Shown here: positions 16,099 through 25,606 of the stretch, one piece after another
Position numbering within the stretch: the first letter of the stretch is position 1
Layout of the letters: each line of letters opens with the position of its first letter
Assembly: GCA_001550305.1 (NCBI GenBank)
Contig: LRTP01000231.1
Location: 1 to 53,690 of the forward strand
DNA from: Streptomyces diastatochromogenes
GTDB lineage: Bacteria; Actinomycetota; Actinomycetes; Streptomycetales; Streptomycetaceae
DNA: 53,690 nt
Direction: 5' to 3'
Translations under genes and position numbers: made by a program
The notes under the pieces: generated by a model
What the model was told of the DNA's origin: nothing
The model's database searches: none
What the model saw: the letters and a program-made list of their open reading frames with translations, nothing else

Positions 16099-16577
16099 TC
16101 AGCCAGTTGGCCCGGGATCTGCGCACGTACTTCGACTTTCTGTGGTTCGCGCGAGGCCGGCGTTGACTGGCGCGACGCGTCCATGGATGACCGGGCGGCG
16201 TACGAGTGGTGGCGTCGTCGCGACGAGCGTGGACCTCGTCTGTAAGACACGAGCTGGGACCGGGAGGTGTCCACGGTCAACGGGCTCACGGAACCGCCGC
16301 GACGGGTGGAGGAGCTGCGGGTGCGTCACCTGGAGCGGTACCTGATGTCGACGCGGCAGACGTGCGGGGAGAAGTCAGCCCGCCGGAACCTGTACGAGGA
16401 GGCCATCCGCCGGCCGGCCCTCGAAAACGACGCCCTGCGCAGCGGCGCCGCCGTTCTTCCACTGCCTACCGCAGCATGCCCGCGCCGTCCTGAATCCGGC
16501 ACCGCCCCCGGAGGCGTCTGGCGTGCGAAGGGACGCTGGGCGTGGCGCGCAGCCAACTACCGATGATCAACTGTTCA
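16099..16577. other. Gene-free, degraded stretch
   Basis: Several short open frames exist; one plus frame reads RDASMDDRAAYEWWRRR and later RVRHLERYLMSTRQT, faintly like the N-terminal part of a DNA-binding or recombinase protein. Stops interrupt every frame. Nothing can be assigned with confidence. Confidence 0.3.
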
Positions 16578-16725
16578 TCAAGCCGTGCGTGCCGGCGGCA
16601 TCCCGGCTCCCGCCCTTGTCGCGTCGGTGCCCCAGCTGGCCAGCAGTCGTAGTGCCTCCGCCGACGGGGAACCGGGTTCGGCGTAGTACGTCGCCTCCGT
16701 GTAAGCGGGTACGTCGGGGCCGGTG
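16578..16725 (-). pseudogene. 3' remnant of an MmyB-like (XRE) transcriptional regulator
   Basis: The minus frame ends with YYAEPGSPSAEALRLLASWG, the signature C-terminal end of the MmyB-like ligand-binding domain common in actinobacterial XRE regulators. The helix-turn-helix and most of the sensory domain are absent. Confidence 0.5.
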
Positions 16726-16865
16726 GCGTATCGCCTTGCTGGGGCACCGGTTACTGCCGCTCGGCGCACGAGGTGTTGTTCGACGTGATCGAAGCCGACC
16801 GCAAGCTGGACACCTGGCTGCGGTGGGTCCGGTTCGTCGCGGCCACGGAGGGGCGCCCCGGAGGG

Positions 16866-17219
16866 TCAGGCGCACTCGGCGTTCACGTAAGGCTCCACGC
16901 GGCCGACGCTCTCCTTGAGGACGAGGTCGAGCAGTCCGGGGAACCGCTGGTCCAGATCTTCCTTGCGCAGGGTGTTGAAACGGCGGGTGCCGACATCGTG
17001 CTGCCGGATGAGACCGGCCTCGCGCAGGACGCGGAAGTGGCGGGTGAGAACGGACGCGGTGACGTCCTGCGTGAAGCCGCTGCAGGCCAGGCCAGGGGAG
17101 ACGGAGAGGGTGACGACGATGGTGAGCCGGGTCTCGTCGGTCAGCGCGCTCATGATCTTGAAGAGGTCGAGGTCGTCCGTGTCGGGGTGGACGAGGGGGG
17201 ACGAGGTGCGGCTGGCCAT
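16866..17219 (-). CDS. ArsR-family winged-helix repressor
   Basis: A 117-residue protein. Winged helix: LFKIMSALTDETRLTIVVTL, recognition helix TASVLTRHFRVLREAGLI, wing HDVGTRRFNTL. A CSGF pair is too short to be a metal site, and the CxC metal box of ArsR/SmtB sensors is absent, so it probably responds to something other than metal. Divergent from the aldehyde dehydrogenase, with a long palindrome between them that probably controls both genes. Confidence 0.88.
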   Translation of the reverse strand: MASRTSSPLVHPDTDDLDLFKIMSALTDETRLTIVVTLSVSPGLACSGFTQDVTASVLTRHFRVLREAGLIRQHDVGTRRFNTLRKEDLDQRFPGLLDLVLKESVGRVEPYVNAECA

Positions 17220-17241
17220 GAGGAAAGAATAACCCTCACCT

Positions 17242-17265
17242 CATGTTCGCGTCTACGCGTACATG
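17242..17265. promoter_or_regulatory. 24-bp operator between arsR and the aldehyde dehydrogenase
   Basis: Interrupted palindrome with half-site CATGTnCGCGT and its complement, separated by 2 bp. Ten positions in each half match. It lies 23 bases upstream of the arsR start and 124 bases upstream of the aldehyde dehydrogenase start. Confidence 0.65.
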
Positions 17266-17388
17266 GGTTACGGTGAAGGCACGGATTGACCCTTCATCCG
17301 TCATCCACCGGGTTGCCCATCACCGGTACTACGGCATGCCACGAACGTCTTTGACGGCGCGGCCTGCATCAAGAACGGAGCACACCCC

Positions 17389-18735
17389 ATGACCACAACA
17401 CAGGCGACCGAGTCGAGGACGCACCGGACGGAAACGGCCGCGGAGGCGGTCGGCCGCCTTCGTGCGACGTTCAACACCGGCGTCACCCGCGGCCTGGACT
17501 GGCGCGTCAGCCAGCTGCAGCGGCTGCGGGCCCTGCTGGTCGAGAACGAGCAGGAACTGATCGAAGCCCTCTGGGCGGATCTGAGGAAGAACGCCGCCGA
17601 GGCCAAGACGCAGGAGATCGACTTCACCGTCGCCGACATCGACGAGGCACTGGCGAACCTCGAAAACTGGCTTCAGCCCCGCCCGGTGGAGGTTCCCGCC
17701 CACTTCGGTCCCACGACCACGGCCTACACCACGTACGACCCGCTCGGGGTCGTCCTGGTGATCGCTCCGTGGAACTTCCCGCTGCACCTTCTCATCGACC
17801 CCATCATCGGCGCGCTGGCCGCCGGGAACACCGTGGTGGCCAAGCCGAGCGAGATGTCGGTGCACACCTCGGCGGTCGCTTCACGACTCCTGCGTGAGTA
17901 CTTCGACGCCGATGTGCTCACCGTGGTCGAGGGAGGCGCCGAGGAGACCACGGCCCTCCTGGCACAGCGCTTCGACCACATCTTCTACACCGGCAATGGC
18001 ACGGTCGGCCGGATCGTCATGGCCGCGGCCGCCAAGAACCTCACCCCCGTCACGCTCGAACTCGGGGGCAAGTCGCCGGTCTTCGTGGCGCCCGACGCCG
18101 ATGTGGAGGAGACCGCGAAGCGGCTGGTGGGCGCCAAGTTCGGCAACGCGGGGCAGCAGTGCATAGCCCCCGACTATGTTCTGGCCGATCCTGCGACCGC
18201 GGCCGCACTGGTTCCCGCCCTGCGTGCGGCGGTCGAAGCTCAGTTCGGCACCAGCCCGCAGACCGCGGCCGACTTCGGCCGGATCATCAACGAGCGGCAT
18301 TTCGACCGGCTCACGCGGCTGCTGGATTCCGGCCGGGCGGCGGTGGGAGGCCGGCACGACCGCGACGACCTGTTCATCGCACCGACCGTGCTCACCGATG
18401 TCGACCCCGCATCGCCGGTCATGCAGGAGGAGATCTTCGGTCCGATCCTCGCCGTCGTCGAAGTCGAAGACCTCGATGCCGCCATCGCCTTCATCAACGA
18501 ACGCGACAAGCCCCTGGCGCTCTACGCCTTCACCACGTCCGAGGCCACCAAGTCGCGCCTGGTGAACGAGACGTCCTCCGGCGGCGTCGCCTGGGGCCAG
18601 CCGGTGATGCAGCTGCTCATGACCGGCCTGCCGTTCGGTGGCGTCGGCGAAAGCGGCATGGGCCGGTACCACGGCCGGTATTCCCTCGAGACGTTCAGCC
18701 ACCTCAAGGCCGTCGCGGACGTCCCGCTCAACTAG
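17389..18735 (+). CDS. Aldehyde dehydrogenase (class 3-like, NAD(P)+-dependent)
   Basis: A 448-residue protein, the short length of the class 3/fatty-aldehyde group. Catalytic Glu224 (LELGGKS) and nucleophile Cys258 (GNAGQQCIAP) are present, together with APWNFP and EEIFGPILAV. It oxidises aldehydes to acids; short class 3-like enzymes often act on aromatic or medium-chain aldehydes. Divergent from arsR and probably repressed through the 24-bp palindrome. With the aldo/keto reductase and ene-reductase it fits a carbonyl-detoxification theme. Confidence 0.94.
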   Translation: MTTTQATESRTHRTETAAEAVGRLRATFNTGVTRGLDWRVSQLQRLRALLVENEQELIEALWADLRKNAAEAKTQEIDFTVADIDEALANLENWLQPRPVEVPAHFGPTTTAYTTYDPLGVVLVIAPWNFPLHLLIDPIIGALAAGNTVVAKPSEMSVHTSAVASRLLREYFDADVLTVVEGGAEETTALLAQRFDHIFYTGNGTVGRIVMAAAAKNLTPVTLELGGKSPVFVAPDADVEETAKRLVGAKFGNAGQQCIAPDYVLADPATAAALVPALRAAVEAQFGTSPQTAADFGRIINERHFDRLTRLLDSGRAAVGGRHDRDDLFIAPTVLTDVDPASPVMQEEIFGPILAVVEVEDLDAAIAFINERDKPLALYAFTTSEATKSRLVNETSSGGVAWGQPVMQLLMTGLPFGGVGESGMGRYHGRYSLETFSHLKAVADVPLN

Positions 18736-19243
18736 CCTCGCGCTTTCGTGAAGCAGGCTGTCCGATGGGCGATCGGCCGGCGGACGTGCCTCAGGCCGGT
18801 GAGAATGAGGATCGCTGAGATCGCTGTTCCCACCCCCGCCGCAATCGCGTTCCAGGCGAAGCCGTGTATCGGTCCTCATCGCGGGGGCGCGTCAAGGGAG
18901 TCGGCCGCGGCGCGCGCTGCAGACACCGATCCGTACCGACTCCGGCGGCGGCACCCAAGACTTCGTCACCTGGCCGGCCGCTGATCGTGCGCAAGGAGCG
19001 AACGCCCGTACCCCGGCGGGCAGTTGCACTTGACCGGCGTCGACACCGACGCCGACGGCATGCGGCTCTCACCGCGTTCGCCGCCAACACCACCCACACC
19101 CCGATCGCGGTCCTGGAACCGCGTCACCGCCGGCGGGCCCGCGCCTGCCCGAGGACCGCATCCGCGCCTGCCCCGGGACAGCCTGGACCCCCTGCGCCGC
19201 AGACATTCATCCCCTCTCCCTCCGTATCACAGAAGGAAAACCC
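18736..19243. other. 508 bases without an intact gene
   Basis: On the minus strand near 18747-18880 a short frame reads IHGFAWNAIAAGVGTAISAI and then LILTGLRH, like the last transmembrane helix of a lost membrane protein. The rest has only stop-rich frames. The 3' end should contain the promoter and ribosome site (GAAGGAAAA) of the ene-reductase. Confidence 0.4.
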
Positions 19244-20356
19244 ATGCCTGTCAACACTTCAGAAGCTTCGCCCGTTCCGTCGCTTTTCTCCCCCGTCGCA
19301 CTCGGGAAGATCGAGCTCACCAACCGCATCGTCATGGCACCGCTGACCCGGGTCCGCGCCGGCTCCTCCGGCATCCCCGGGGACCTCATGGTCGAGTACT
19401 ACCGGCAGCGGGCGAGCGTCGGAATGATCATCACCGAGGGCACCTACCCCGACCACGCGTCGCAGGGGTATGTCGGTGAGCCGGGCATCGCCACCGACGA
19501 GCAGGCGGCCGGCTGGCAGCGGGTGTTCGAGGCGGTGCACGCCGAGGGCGGCCGCATCGTCCTGCAGATCATGCACGCCGGCCGCGGCACCCACCCCGAC
19601 ATCAACGGCGGCCGCCGCATCCTCGCCCCCAGCGCGATCGCCATCGACAATAAGACGTTCACCGAGAAGGGCGAACAGCCCTACCCCGTACCGGAAGCGA
19701 TGACCACCGCAGAGATCCGGGCAGCCCTGGAGGACTTCGTCACCGCGGCCCGCCGGGCCATCGAGGCGGGAGCGGACGGCGTGGAAATCCACGGCGCCAA
19801 CGGCTACCTGCTCCACCAGTTCCTCTCCCCGGCGGCCAACCAGCGCACCGATGGATACGGCGGCTCGCCGAACAACCGCGCCCGCTTCGTCGTCGAGGTC
19901 GTCACGGCCATCGCCCAGGCCGTCGGTGCCGATCGGGTCGGCCTGCGGATCTCGCCGGAGGGCGACCTCGGGGACGTCTTCGAGACCGACCGGGACGACG
20001 TCCTGGCCACCTACGGCACCCTGCTCGACCAACTGCGCCCGCTGGGCCTGGCTTACCTCTCCGTACTGCACACCGAGCCGGGCGGCGACCTTGTACAGGA
20101 GCTGCGGCGGCGCTTCGACGGCAAGCTGATCGTCAACAACGGCCCCCTCGGGGGGCAGACCACCCGCGAGCAGGCGCTCCAGCAGATCGAGGCCGGCCAC
20201 GCCGACGCCGTGGTCGTGGGCCGGGCCCTCATCGCCAACCCCGACCTGGTCGAGCGCTGGCAGGCTGGCCACCCGGAGAACGAGCCGCGGCCGGAACTGT
20301 TCTACGGGCCGGGCGCCGAGGGCTACACCGACTACCCCTTCCTCGAAGCGGCTTGA
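19244..20356 (+). CDS. Old yellow enzyme-type ene-reductase
   Basis: A 370-residue FMN-dependent alkene reductase (NemA/OYE family). ATG follows AGAAGGA. Typical landmarks: LTNRIVMAPLTR at the start, the His183-xx-Asn186 substrate pair (EIHGANGYLLHQFL), RTDGYGGS, and a C-terminal FMN phosphate-binding region (VVVGRALIANPDL). It reduces activated C=C bonds of enones, maleimides or nitro compounds using NAD(P)H. It stands alone and is followed by a hairpin terminator. Confidence 0.95.
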   Translation: MPVNTSEASPVPSLFSPVALGKIELTNRIVMAPLTRVRAGSSGIPGDLMVEYYRQRASVGMIITEGTYPDHASQGYVGEPGIATDEQAAGWQRVFEAVHAEGGRIVLQIMHAGRGTHPDINGGRRILAPSAIAIDNKTFTEKGEQPYPVPEAMTTAEIRAALEDFVTAARRAIEAGADGVEIHGANGYLLHQFLSPAANQRTDGYGGSPNNRARFVVEVVTAIAQAVGADRVGLRISPEGDLGDVFETDRDDVLATYGTLLDQLRPLGLAYLSVLHTEPGGDLVQELRRRFDGKLIVNNGPLGGQTTREQALQQIEAGHADAVVVGRALIANPDLVERWQAGHPENEPRPELFYGPGAEGYTDYPFLEAA

Positions 20357-20369
20357 GGCCCACGGTCAC

Positions 20370-20408
20370 GCCTGTCCATGCGGCAGCCCCACTCACCCAT
20401 GGACAGGC
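20370..20408 (+). terminator. Hairpin after the ene-reductase
   Basis: Perfect 11-bp arms (GCCTGTCCATG and its complement) with a 17-base loop, beginning 14 bases after the stop. Confidence 0.55.
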
Positions 20409-20465
20409 GCCCGACCGGCGACACTGTGCCCGCCCCTGTGAGCCCGCGGTCACACCGGCGATCAC

Positions 20466-20632
20466 GCCCCGCTGCGGGCAGGGCAGGTCTGCGAGGCGAT
20501 GGACATGGAGATCGCGCCCAACAACATGAACAACACCCGCCTGAAACTCAAGCCGCTGACCGAGCGCGGCATCCTGGTCGAGACCGAGCAGGGATTGTTC
20601 GCCCAGCCGCGGCCATAGCCGCCCGGCGGCCC
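20466..20632 (+). pseudogene. Remnant of the IS5 accessory gene (last third)
   Basis: About 90% identical by eye to 13248-13414. It encodes QVCEAMDMEIAPNNMNNTRL to AQPRP and a stop at 20618, then the shared TAGCCGCCCGGCG. The rest of the gene and the transposase are gone. It marks the right end of a second copy of the same element. Confidence 0.85.
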
Positions 20633-20679
20633 TCCGAGCAGCCTGCCTACCCCAGCCGACAGGGCAATACAGACATCAA

Positions 20680-20932
20680 GTCACGTACCGCCCTCTTACA
20701 TGCGGTAGCCGACGAGGGCGACACAATGCGGTCGCTGGCCGAGGCTATCGGCGGCGTGCTCGCGGTGCCGGTCGAGTCGGTATCGCCTGGTAGTTTCGGC
20801 CTCATAGGGCGCTTGTTCGCGCTCGACATGCCATCCTCGAGTGCACTGACCCAGAGGCGGTTCGGCTGGGAGCCCACCCACCCGAACCTGATCGCGGACC
20901 TCGCCGCTGGCGACTATCCCGCCCTGGGTTAG
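20680..20932 (+). pseudogene. C-terminal remnant of an NAD(P)-dependent reductase (extended SDR)
   Basis: About 80 codons: HAVADEGDTMRSLAEAIGG...ALDMPSSSALTQRRFGWEP, ending with THPNLIADLAAGDYPALG. This is the same family as the intact gene at 46839-47750, whose end reads LLGWSPTHPTLLDDLEHGDY. The Rossmann domain is missing, replaced by the IS remnant just upstream. Confidence 0.75.
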
Positions 20933-20952
20933 AAGCGTCTCCAGCCGCCACG

Positions 20953-21653
20953 CGATCGAAGTGGATGCGCAGTGGCGGCTCGGGGTGGCCGCCACTGGGC
21001 TGGACCGGGCCGCCAAGCGGGTGCGCCTGGCCGACGGCGAGCAGATCCCGTACGACCGGTTGCCGATCGCCACGGGCACCCGGGCGCGACAGTGGCCGAA
21101 CCCGGACGAGGCCGCCCTGGACGGGGTCTACACACTTCGTTCGCGTGATGATGCCGCCCAGTTGCACAAGGCGCTGGCCGCGCCGCCGTCGCGGGTCGTG
21201 GTCATCGGCGCCGGGTTCATCGGCTCGGAGGTGGCCTCCGTCTGCCGGGAACTCGATCTCCCGGTGACCGTCGTCGAGCGGGGCTCGGCGCCGCTGGTCG
21301 GCGCGCTCGGCGGGGTGATCGGTGAGATCGCCGCGCAGGTGCAGCGTGACCACGGCGTGGACCTGCGCTGCGGGCTGGGGGTGTCGTCACTGGAGGGCGA
21401 CTCCGGCGGACATGTGCGTCGTGCCCTTCTCTCGGACGAAACCACCGTCGACGCCGACGTGGTGGTGGCCTCGCTCGGGTCGATCCGCAATGTGGAATGG
21501 CTGGAGGGCGCCGGGCTGGCGTCCGGTTTCTGGGGCGTCGGCTGCGACGCCGGCGGTCGCGCCTTCGACATCAACGGCGTGATCACCGACAGCATCTTCG
21601 TGGCCGGGGACGTGGCGCGCGCGAGAGAGGAATACGACGCCCGCACCAGCTGA
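20953..21653 (+). pseudogene. Ferredoxin/NAD(P)H reductase remnant, paralog of the P450-fused reductase
   Basis: About 230 residues collinear with residues 80-300 of the fusion protein at 1720-4338: DAQWRLGVAATGLD, the NAD(P) motif VVVIGAGFIGSEVASVCREL, and FVAGDVA. The first FAD motif and the C-terminal domain are missing, so it cannot bind FAD normally. The two copies share long identical blocks but differ at many residues, so the duplication is not recent or the copies came in separately. Confidence 0.85.
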
Positions 21654-21689
21654 CACCACGTCACGTTGCTGGACGTCAACAAACCACCG

Positions 21690-21945
21690 CTAGGCGGCGG
21701 CATCGGTCGGGCTGCGGATTCCGCGGTCCCGGCCCGTGCGTTCAGCAGCTGGTCCGCATGTGTGCCGACCCAGTGGATGAGGGCGGTCAGCGGACCGTCA
21801 GATCCGTGCCCGGCTCGGTCAGTTCGTAGGTGACCTGGGGCGGGACGGTGGGCGCCACGTCCGCTCCACAAGGCCGAAGCCCACCAGCGCCTTGAGGTTC
21901 TGCGACAGCATCTTGGACGCCCTGTCTGCGTTCCCGGACACACCG
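21690..21945 (-). pseudogene. HxlR-family regulator remnant with two frameshifts
   Basis: Three frames must be joined: ASKMLSQNLKALVGFGLVERT, then APTVPPQVTYELTEPGTDLT, then LTALIHWVGTHADQLLNA. Together they give the recognition helix, wing and C-terminal helix of an HxlR winged-helix protein. The N-terminal helices are missing. Cleanly decayed. Confidence 0.65.
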
Positions 21946-22785
21946 TCAGCATTCGGATTGGCTCGTCTGGACTCCGCGCGCAGTGCTCGTCGGATCGGCG
22001 CGGTCCCAGACGCTCTGGAAAGCCAGTTGCAAGCAGTTGGCGAGCGCCGGGTGTTCGATGTAGAGCGCGGTGGTGGCGCCGGTGCCGGCAACCGGGTCCG
22101 GCATGTCACAGAGTACGAGCGAAGCGTCGGCAATGATCAGCTTAAGCGGCAGCTCGGCGATGAACCGTGCCTCCTCCCCGGCTTCGCTGAAACAGCGTAC
22201 GTGCTCCAGTACTTCGGCGTCGTTGAGCGCGTCATGGGTGTAGATGGCCCGGGCCCGGCCACCTGCTCTGTGCAGTCGGCGCACCGCCGCGATCCCCTCG
22301 GTGTTGGCGACCGGGGCAAGGAAGGGCCGTTGGGAGAAGCTCAGCAGTTCGCGTGCGGCCTGTTCCTGGATGTCGGCGAATCGTTCGGCGACGGCCTTGG
22401 GATCGCGCAGCACCTCGATGTAGTCGAGTGGGTCGGTCTTGGTGCGCCCGTCGGACCAGACGGGCAGCAGGGCAGTGACCAGTGCCGAGGACACTTGCTC
22501 GAGCCGTTCGAGGGATTCGCGTTGCAGCGCCATGAGCCGGGCGGTGGCGAGCTCGGGTGCGACCGCGGAGAACGTGGCCACCCGGCCCGGGCGGACGGTG
22601 GCGAGCCGACGCCGCACCAGGGCGTCCAATACGTCGTAGACGCGCTGACGGGGCACATCCGCCTCACGCGCCACCTCGGCGGCGGTGTACGACTCGCGCC
22701 TGACCAGCGCGAGGTAGACCCGCGCCTCGTAGCGTGCGAGGCCCAGTGCTGTGAGGTCACTGACCGATCCGTCGTCCACGTCCAT
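21946..22785 (-). CDS. TrmB-family transcriptional regulator
   Basis: A 279-residue protein from ATG 22785. The N-terminal winged helix (LGLARYEARVYLALVRRESYT, EVAREADVPRQRVYDVLDAL) is typical. A coiled-coil linker follows, then a PLD-like C-terminal domain (LLSFSQRPFL...ARAIYTHDALND) as in actinobacterial TrmB members. It is divergent from the large secreted protein, and a small palindrome in the gap is a possible operator. The ligand is unknown. Confidence 0.88.
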   Translation of the reverse strand: MDVDDGSVSDLTALGLARYEARVYLALVRRESYTAAEVAREADVPRQRVYDVLDALVRRRLATVRPGRVATFSAVAPELATARLMALQRESLERLEQVSSALVTALLPVWSDGRTKTDPLDYIEVLRDPKAVAERFADIQEQAARELLSFSQRPFLAPVANTEGIAAVRRLHRAGGRARAIYTHDALNDAEVLEHVRCFSEAGEEARFIAELPLKLIIADASLVLCDMPDPVAGTGATTALYIEHPALANCLQLAFQSVWDRADPTSTARGVQTSQSEC

Positions 22786-22911
22786 GGCATCACACGCTAT
22801 AGCCGATCCGCTCCGTCCTCCTGGTCGGGGGACGGACGACATCAACTCTGGCTGGATTTATCGCGGTTGGGACTCTGCCGTATTGCTTACCGAGGCAAAG
22901 GCTTTGCCATT

Positions 22912-22926
22912 GACTGATAGTCAGTC
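22912..22926. promoter_or_regulatory. Candidate operator between the TrmB gene and the secreted-protein gene
   Basis: GACTGA-TAG-TCAGTC, a 15-bp palindrome with 6-bp arms, 127 bases upstream of the TrmB start. Confidence 0.45.
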
Positions 22927-23063
22927 GAGGTGGGCACTCAGTAGCATCGCGGGAGCCACCACTTACCGGGGTGGCAGCTCACACCGAAGAATGTGCGCTA
23001 CTTGAAGCCCCCCGGCAGCAGTTGACCCGTGTCCTGTCGAAGCATGGCTGGTTTGTCATGGTC

Positions 23064-23093
23064 TTGACATATAGGGACTTCCTGTCGTAGGGC
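23064..23093 (+). promoter_or_regulatory. Promoter of the secreted protein
   Basis: A consensus TTGACA at 23064-23069 is followed after 18 bp by TAGGGC (23088-23093), 27 bases before the TTG start. Confidence 0.5.
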
Positions 23094-23119
23094 ACCAACT
23101 CCCCAGGGAAGGCAGTCCT

Positions 23120-25051
23120 TTGCGATCGCAGAACACGGACCACACGAGACCCAACCCGCTCCGGCGGTTCACCCGCCGCGGCGCCGCCGCGCTGACGTCG
23201 GCCGCAGCCCTGATAGCCGGCGGCATGCTGGCCGTCGCACCCCAGGCGGTGGCCGCGCCGGCCGCGCCACAGGCGTCGAGCGGCTCCGTCGCCAACCCCT
23301 ACAGCCCCGTGTACCAGCACCCGTACCGGCACGGCGCACTGCCGACCCTCCAGCAGCATGCCAAGATGAAGGCATGGGCGGCCTCCCAGAAGTCCGCGAG
23401 CGTCGCGACCGGGCCGGAGACGCTGTCCTACGGCGGCGGCGTCGACGGTATCGGTGTCCAGAGCGGCCACTCGAAGGTCTACCTGGTCTTCTACGGCACC
23501 CAGTGGGGTACGCAGAGCACCAACGGCAGCGGGGACCTGACCTTCTCCGGCGACTCGGCGGGCGCCGCGCCCGTCGCCCAGGAGATGTTCAAGGACATAG
23601 GCACCGGTAACGAGCGCTGGTCGGCCGACCTGACCCAGTGGTGCGACGGTCCGAACGTGACGACCGGCGCGACCAGTTGCCCGGCGAACGCCAACTTCGT
23701 CCCCTACCAGAGCGGCGGCGTGCTGGCCGGTACCTGGTACGACAACTCGGGGGCGTCACCCAGTGCCGCCACCGGGCACCAGCTCGGCGCCGAGGCCGTG
23801 AAGGCGGCCAGTCACTTCGGCAACACCACGGCCGCGTCGAACCGCGACGCGTACTACGTGATTCTGTCGCCCCACGGCACCAACCCGGACAACTACCAGG
23901 GGCAGTACTGCGCGTGGCACGACTGGAACGGTGACACCACGCTGACCGGCGGTGCGGTCTCCTCCACCGTCGGCGACGTCGCCTTCAGCAACCAGCCGTA
24001 CAACATGGACTCGGGCTCAGGCTGCGGTGTCGGGTTCGTCAACTCCCCTGGCACCCTCGACGGCTGGACCATGACGCTCGGCCACGAGTGGCACGAGATG
24101 ATGTCGGACCAGAACCCGGCCGGCGGCTGGACCAACCACACCGGCAGCTCGTTCGACGGCCAGGAGAACTCCGACGAGTGCGCCTGGATCGCTCCGGGCC
24201 AGACGGGCGGAGCGGCCAACATCACGATGGGCACCGGCACCTTCGCGGAGCAGGCCAGCTGGTCCAACGACACCAACGCGTGCGCCATTTCGCACGCGAT
24301 CGTCGGCGGCACCACGGGCAACACGGTCACCGTGAACAACCCCGGCAACCAGAGCGGCACCGTGGGCACCGCCGTGTCCCTGCAGATGACGGGCTCCGAC
24401 TCCGACACGAGCCAGACCCTCACCTACACGGCGACCGGACTGCCGGCGGGGCTCAGCATCTCCGCCAGCGGCAAGATCACCGGCACGCCGACCACGGCCG
24501 GCACCTCCTCCGTCACGGTCACCGCCAAGGACAGCACGAACGCCTCCGGCAGCACCTCGTTCACCTGGACCATCAGCACCACCGGCGGCGGCTGCTCCAG
24601 CCCGGGCCAGAAGCTCGGCAACCCCGGCTTCGAGACCGGCACCGCCGCGCCCTGGACGGCCAGCACCGGCGTGATCGACAACGCCGCCGGTGAGCCCGCC
24701 CACTCAGGCAGCTGGAAGGCCTGGATGGACGGTTACGGCAGCGCCCACACCGACACCCTCTCCCAGTCGGTGACCATCCCGTCCGGATGCAGCGCCACCT
24801 TCTCCTTCTACCTGCACATCGACACCGCCGAGACCACCACGACCACCGCCTACGACACGCTGACCGTCCAGGTCGGCTCCACCACCCTGGCCACCTACTC
24901 CAACCTGAACGCGGCGAGTGGCTATGCGCTCAAGTCCTTCAACCTGTCCAGCTACGCCGGTCAGACGGTGACCCTGAAGTTCACCGGCACCGAGGACTCC
25001 AGCCTCCAGACCAGCTTCGTGGTCGACGACACCGCCCTCAACGCCTTCTGA
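23120..25051 (+). CDS. Large secreted multidomain protein, probable extracellular hydrolase
   Basis: A 643-residue protein starting at TTG 23120 after GGGAAGG. The signal region carries twin arginines ([21 protein letters not shown]) and ends at VAAPAAPQ. The central domain (to about 400) has conserved Cys and Trp residues and [14 protein letters not shown]...ENSDECAW, resembling actinobacterial exported proteases with an HExxE...D arrangement, but no full HExxH motif. Then comes an Ig-like module (about 405-490, [20 protein letters not shown]) and a C-terminal beta-sandwich (NPGFETG...[10 protein letters not shown]) that probably binds carbohydrate or protein. Divergent from a TrmB regulator. 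The substrate is not evident. Confidence 0.82.
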   Translation: MRSQNTDHTRPNPLRRFTRRGAAALTSAAALIAGGMLAVAPQAVAAPAAPQASSGSVANPYSPVYQHPYRHGALPTLQQHAKMKAWAASQKSASVATGPETLSYGGGVDGIGVQSGHSKVYLVFYGTQWGTQSTNGSGDLTFSGDSAGAAPVAQEMFKDIGTGNERWSADLTQWCDGPNVTTGATSCPANANFVPYQSGGVLAGTWYDNSGASPSAATGHQLGAEAVKAASHFGNTTAASNRDAYYVILSPHGTNPDNYQGQYCAWHDWNGDTTLTGGAVSSTVGDVAFSNQPYNMDSGSGCGVGFVNSPGTLDGWTMTLGHEWHEMMSDQNPAGGWTNHTGSSFDGQENSDECAWIAPGQTGGAANITMGTGTFAEQASWSNDTNACAISHAIVGGTTGNTVTVNNPGNQSGTVGTAVSLQMTGSDSDTSQTLTYTATGLPAGLSISASGKITGTPTTAGTSSVTVTAKDSTNASGSTSFTWTISTTGGGCSSPGQKLGNPGFETGTAAPWTASTGVIDNAAGEPAHSGSWKAWMDGYGSAHTDTLSQSVTIPSGCSATFSFYLHIDTAETTTTTAYDTLTVQVGSTTLATYSNLNAASGYALKSFNLSSYAGQTVTLKFTGTEDSSLQTSFVVDDTALNAF

Positions 25052-25083
25052 CCCCACCAGGACTCCCTGGGCACAGCACGACA

Positions 25084-25122
25084 GGTTCCGCCCCGGCAGG
25101 GAACCACTGCCGGGGCGGAACC
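25084..25122 (+). terminator. Strong hairpin after the secreted protein
   Basis: Perfect 16-bp arms (GGTTCCGCCCCGGCAG and complement) with a 7-base loop, 32 bases after the stop. Confidence 0.75.
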
Positions 25123-25160
25123 GTCTCATCGGCACAAACTGCCTGGAAAGGCCCCCGTTC

Positions 25161-25601
25161 ATGGCGCTCCCGCGCACCCACTCTGCACTCCGATTCGCCG
25201 CATGCCTGGCTCTCGCCGCCACCTCGGCCTGCGGCGCCGACGCCGCGCAGCCTGTCGCGTCGACCACGCCTACGCCCACACGGCTCCGGCTGGACGAGCG
25301 CGCGAACCACACCACCGTCTCCGCCACGGTGGGCACCTCGGTGGTGATCACACTGCACAGCACATACTGGTCCGACCTCACGAGCAGAACACCGGATGTC
25401 CTGGCCGCCGCCGGCACCTCGCGGCTCACGCCAGCCCACACCTGTGCCCCAGGCGCCGGCTGCGGCACTGTGGAACTCGCCCTGCACGCCGTCGGGCCCG
25501 GTTCAGCAGACATCACAGCCCGCCGCACCAGTTGCGGCGAGGCCCGGCGCTGCGTCGGCGATGAGGGCCGATACAGCGTGACCGTGAAGATCCGTGGTTG
25601 A
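25161..25601 (+). CDS. Small secreted or lipoprotein-like protein, possibly chagasin-like
   Basis: A 146-residue protein with a hydrophobic signal (RFAACLALAATSACGAD). The Cys could be a lipobox, but the -3 residue is Thr, so lipidation is uncertain. The rest is predicted beta-rich (TTVSATVGTSVVITLHSTYW ... ADITARRTSC ... RYSVTVKI), in outline like the chagasin/I42 inhibitor fold, although the diagnostic NPTTG is absent. It sits 109 bases downstream of a secreted putative protease, on the same strand but after a terminator. The inhibitor role is speculative. Confidence 0.6.
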   Translation: MALPRTHSALRFAACLALAATSACGADAAQPVASTTPTPTRLRLDERANHTTVSATVGTSVVITLHSTYWSDLTSRTPDVLAAAGTSRLTPAHTCAPGAGCGTVELALHAVGPGSADITARRTSCGEARRCVGDEGRYSVTVKIRG

Positions 25602-25606
25602 CTTCT

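Noticed and set aside
17242..17265. Arsenic or metal resistance locus because of the ArsR-family gene
   Set aside because: The regulator lacks the metal-binding Cys box, and the divergent gene is an aldehyde dehydrogenase, not a pump or reductase for arsenic.
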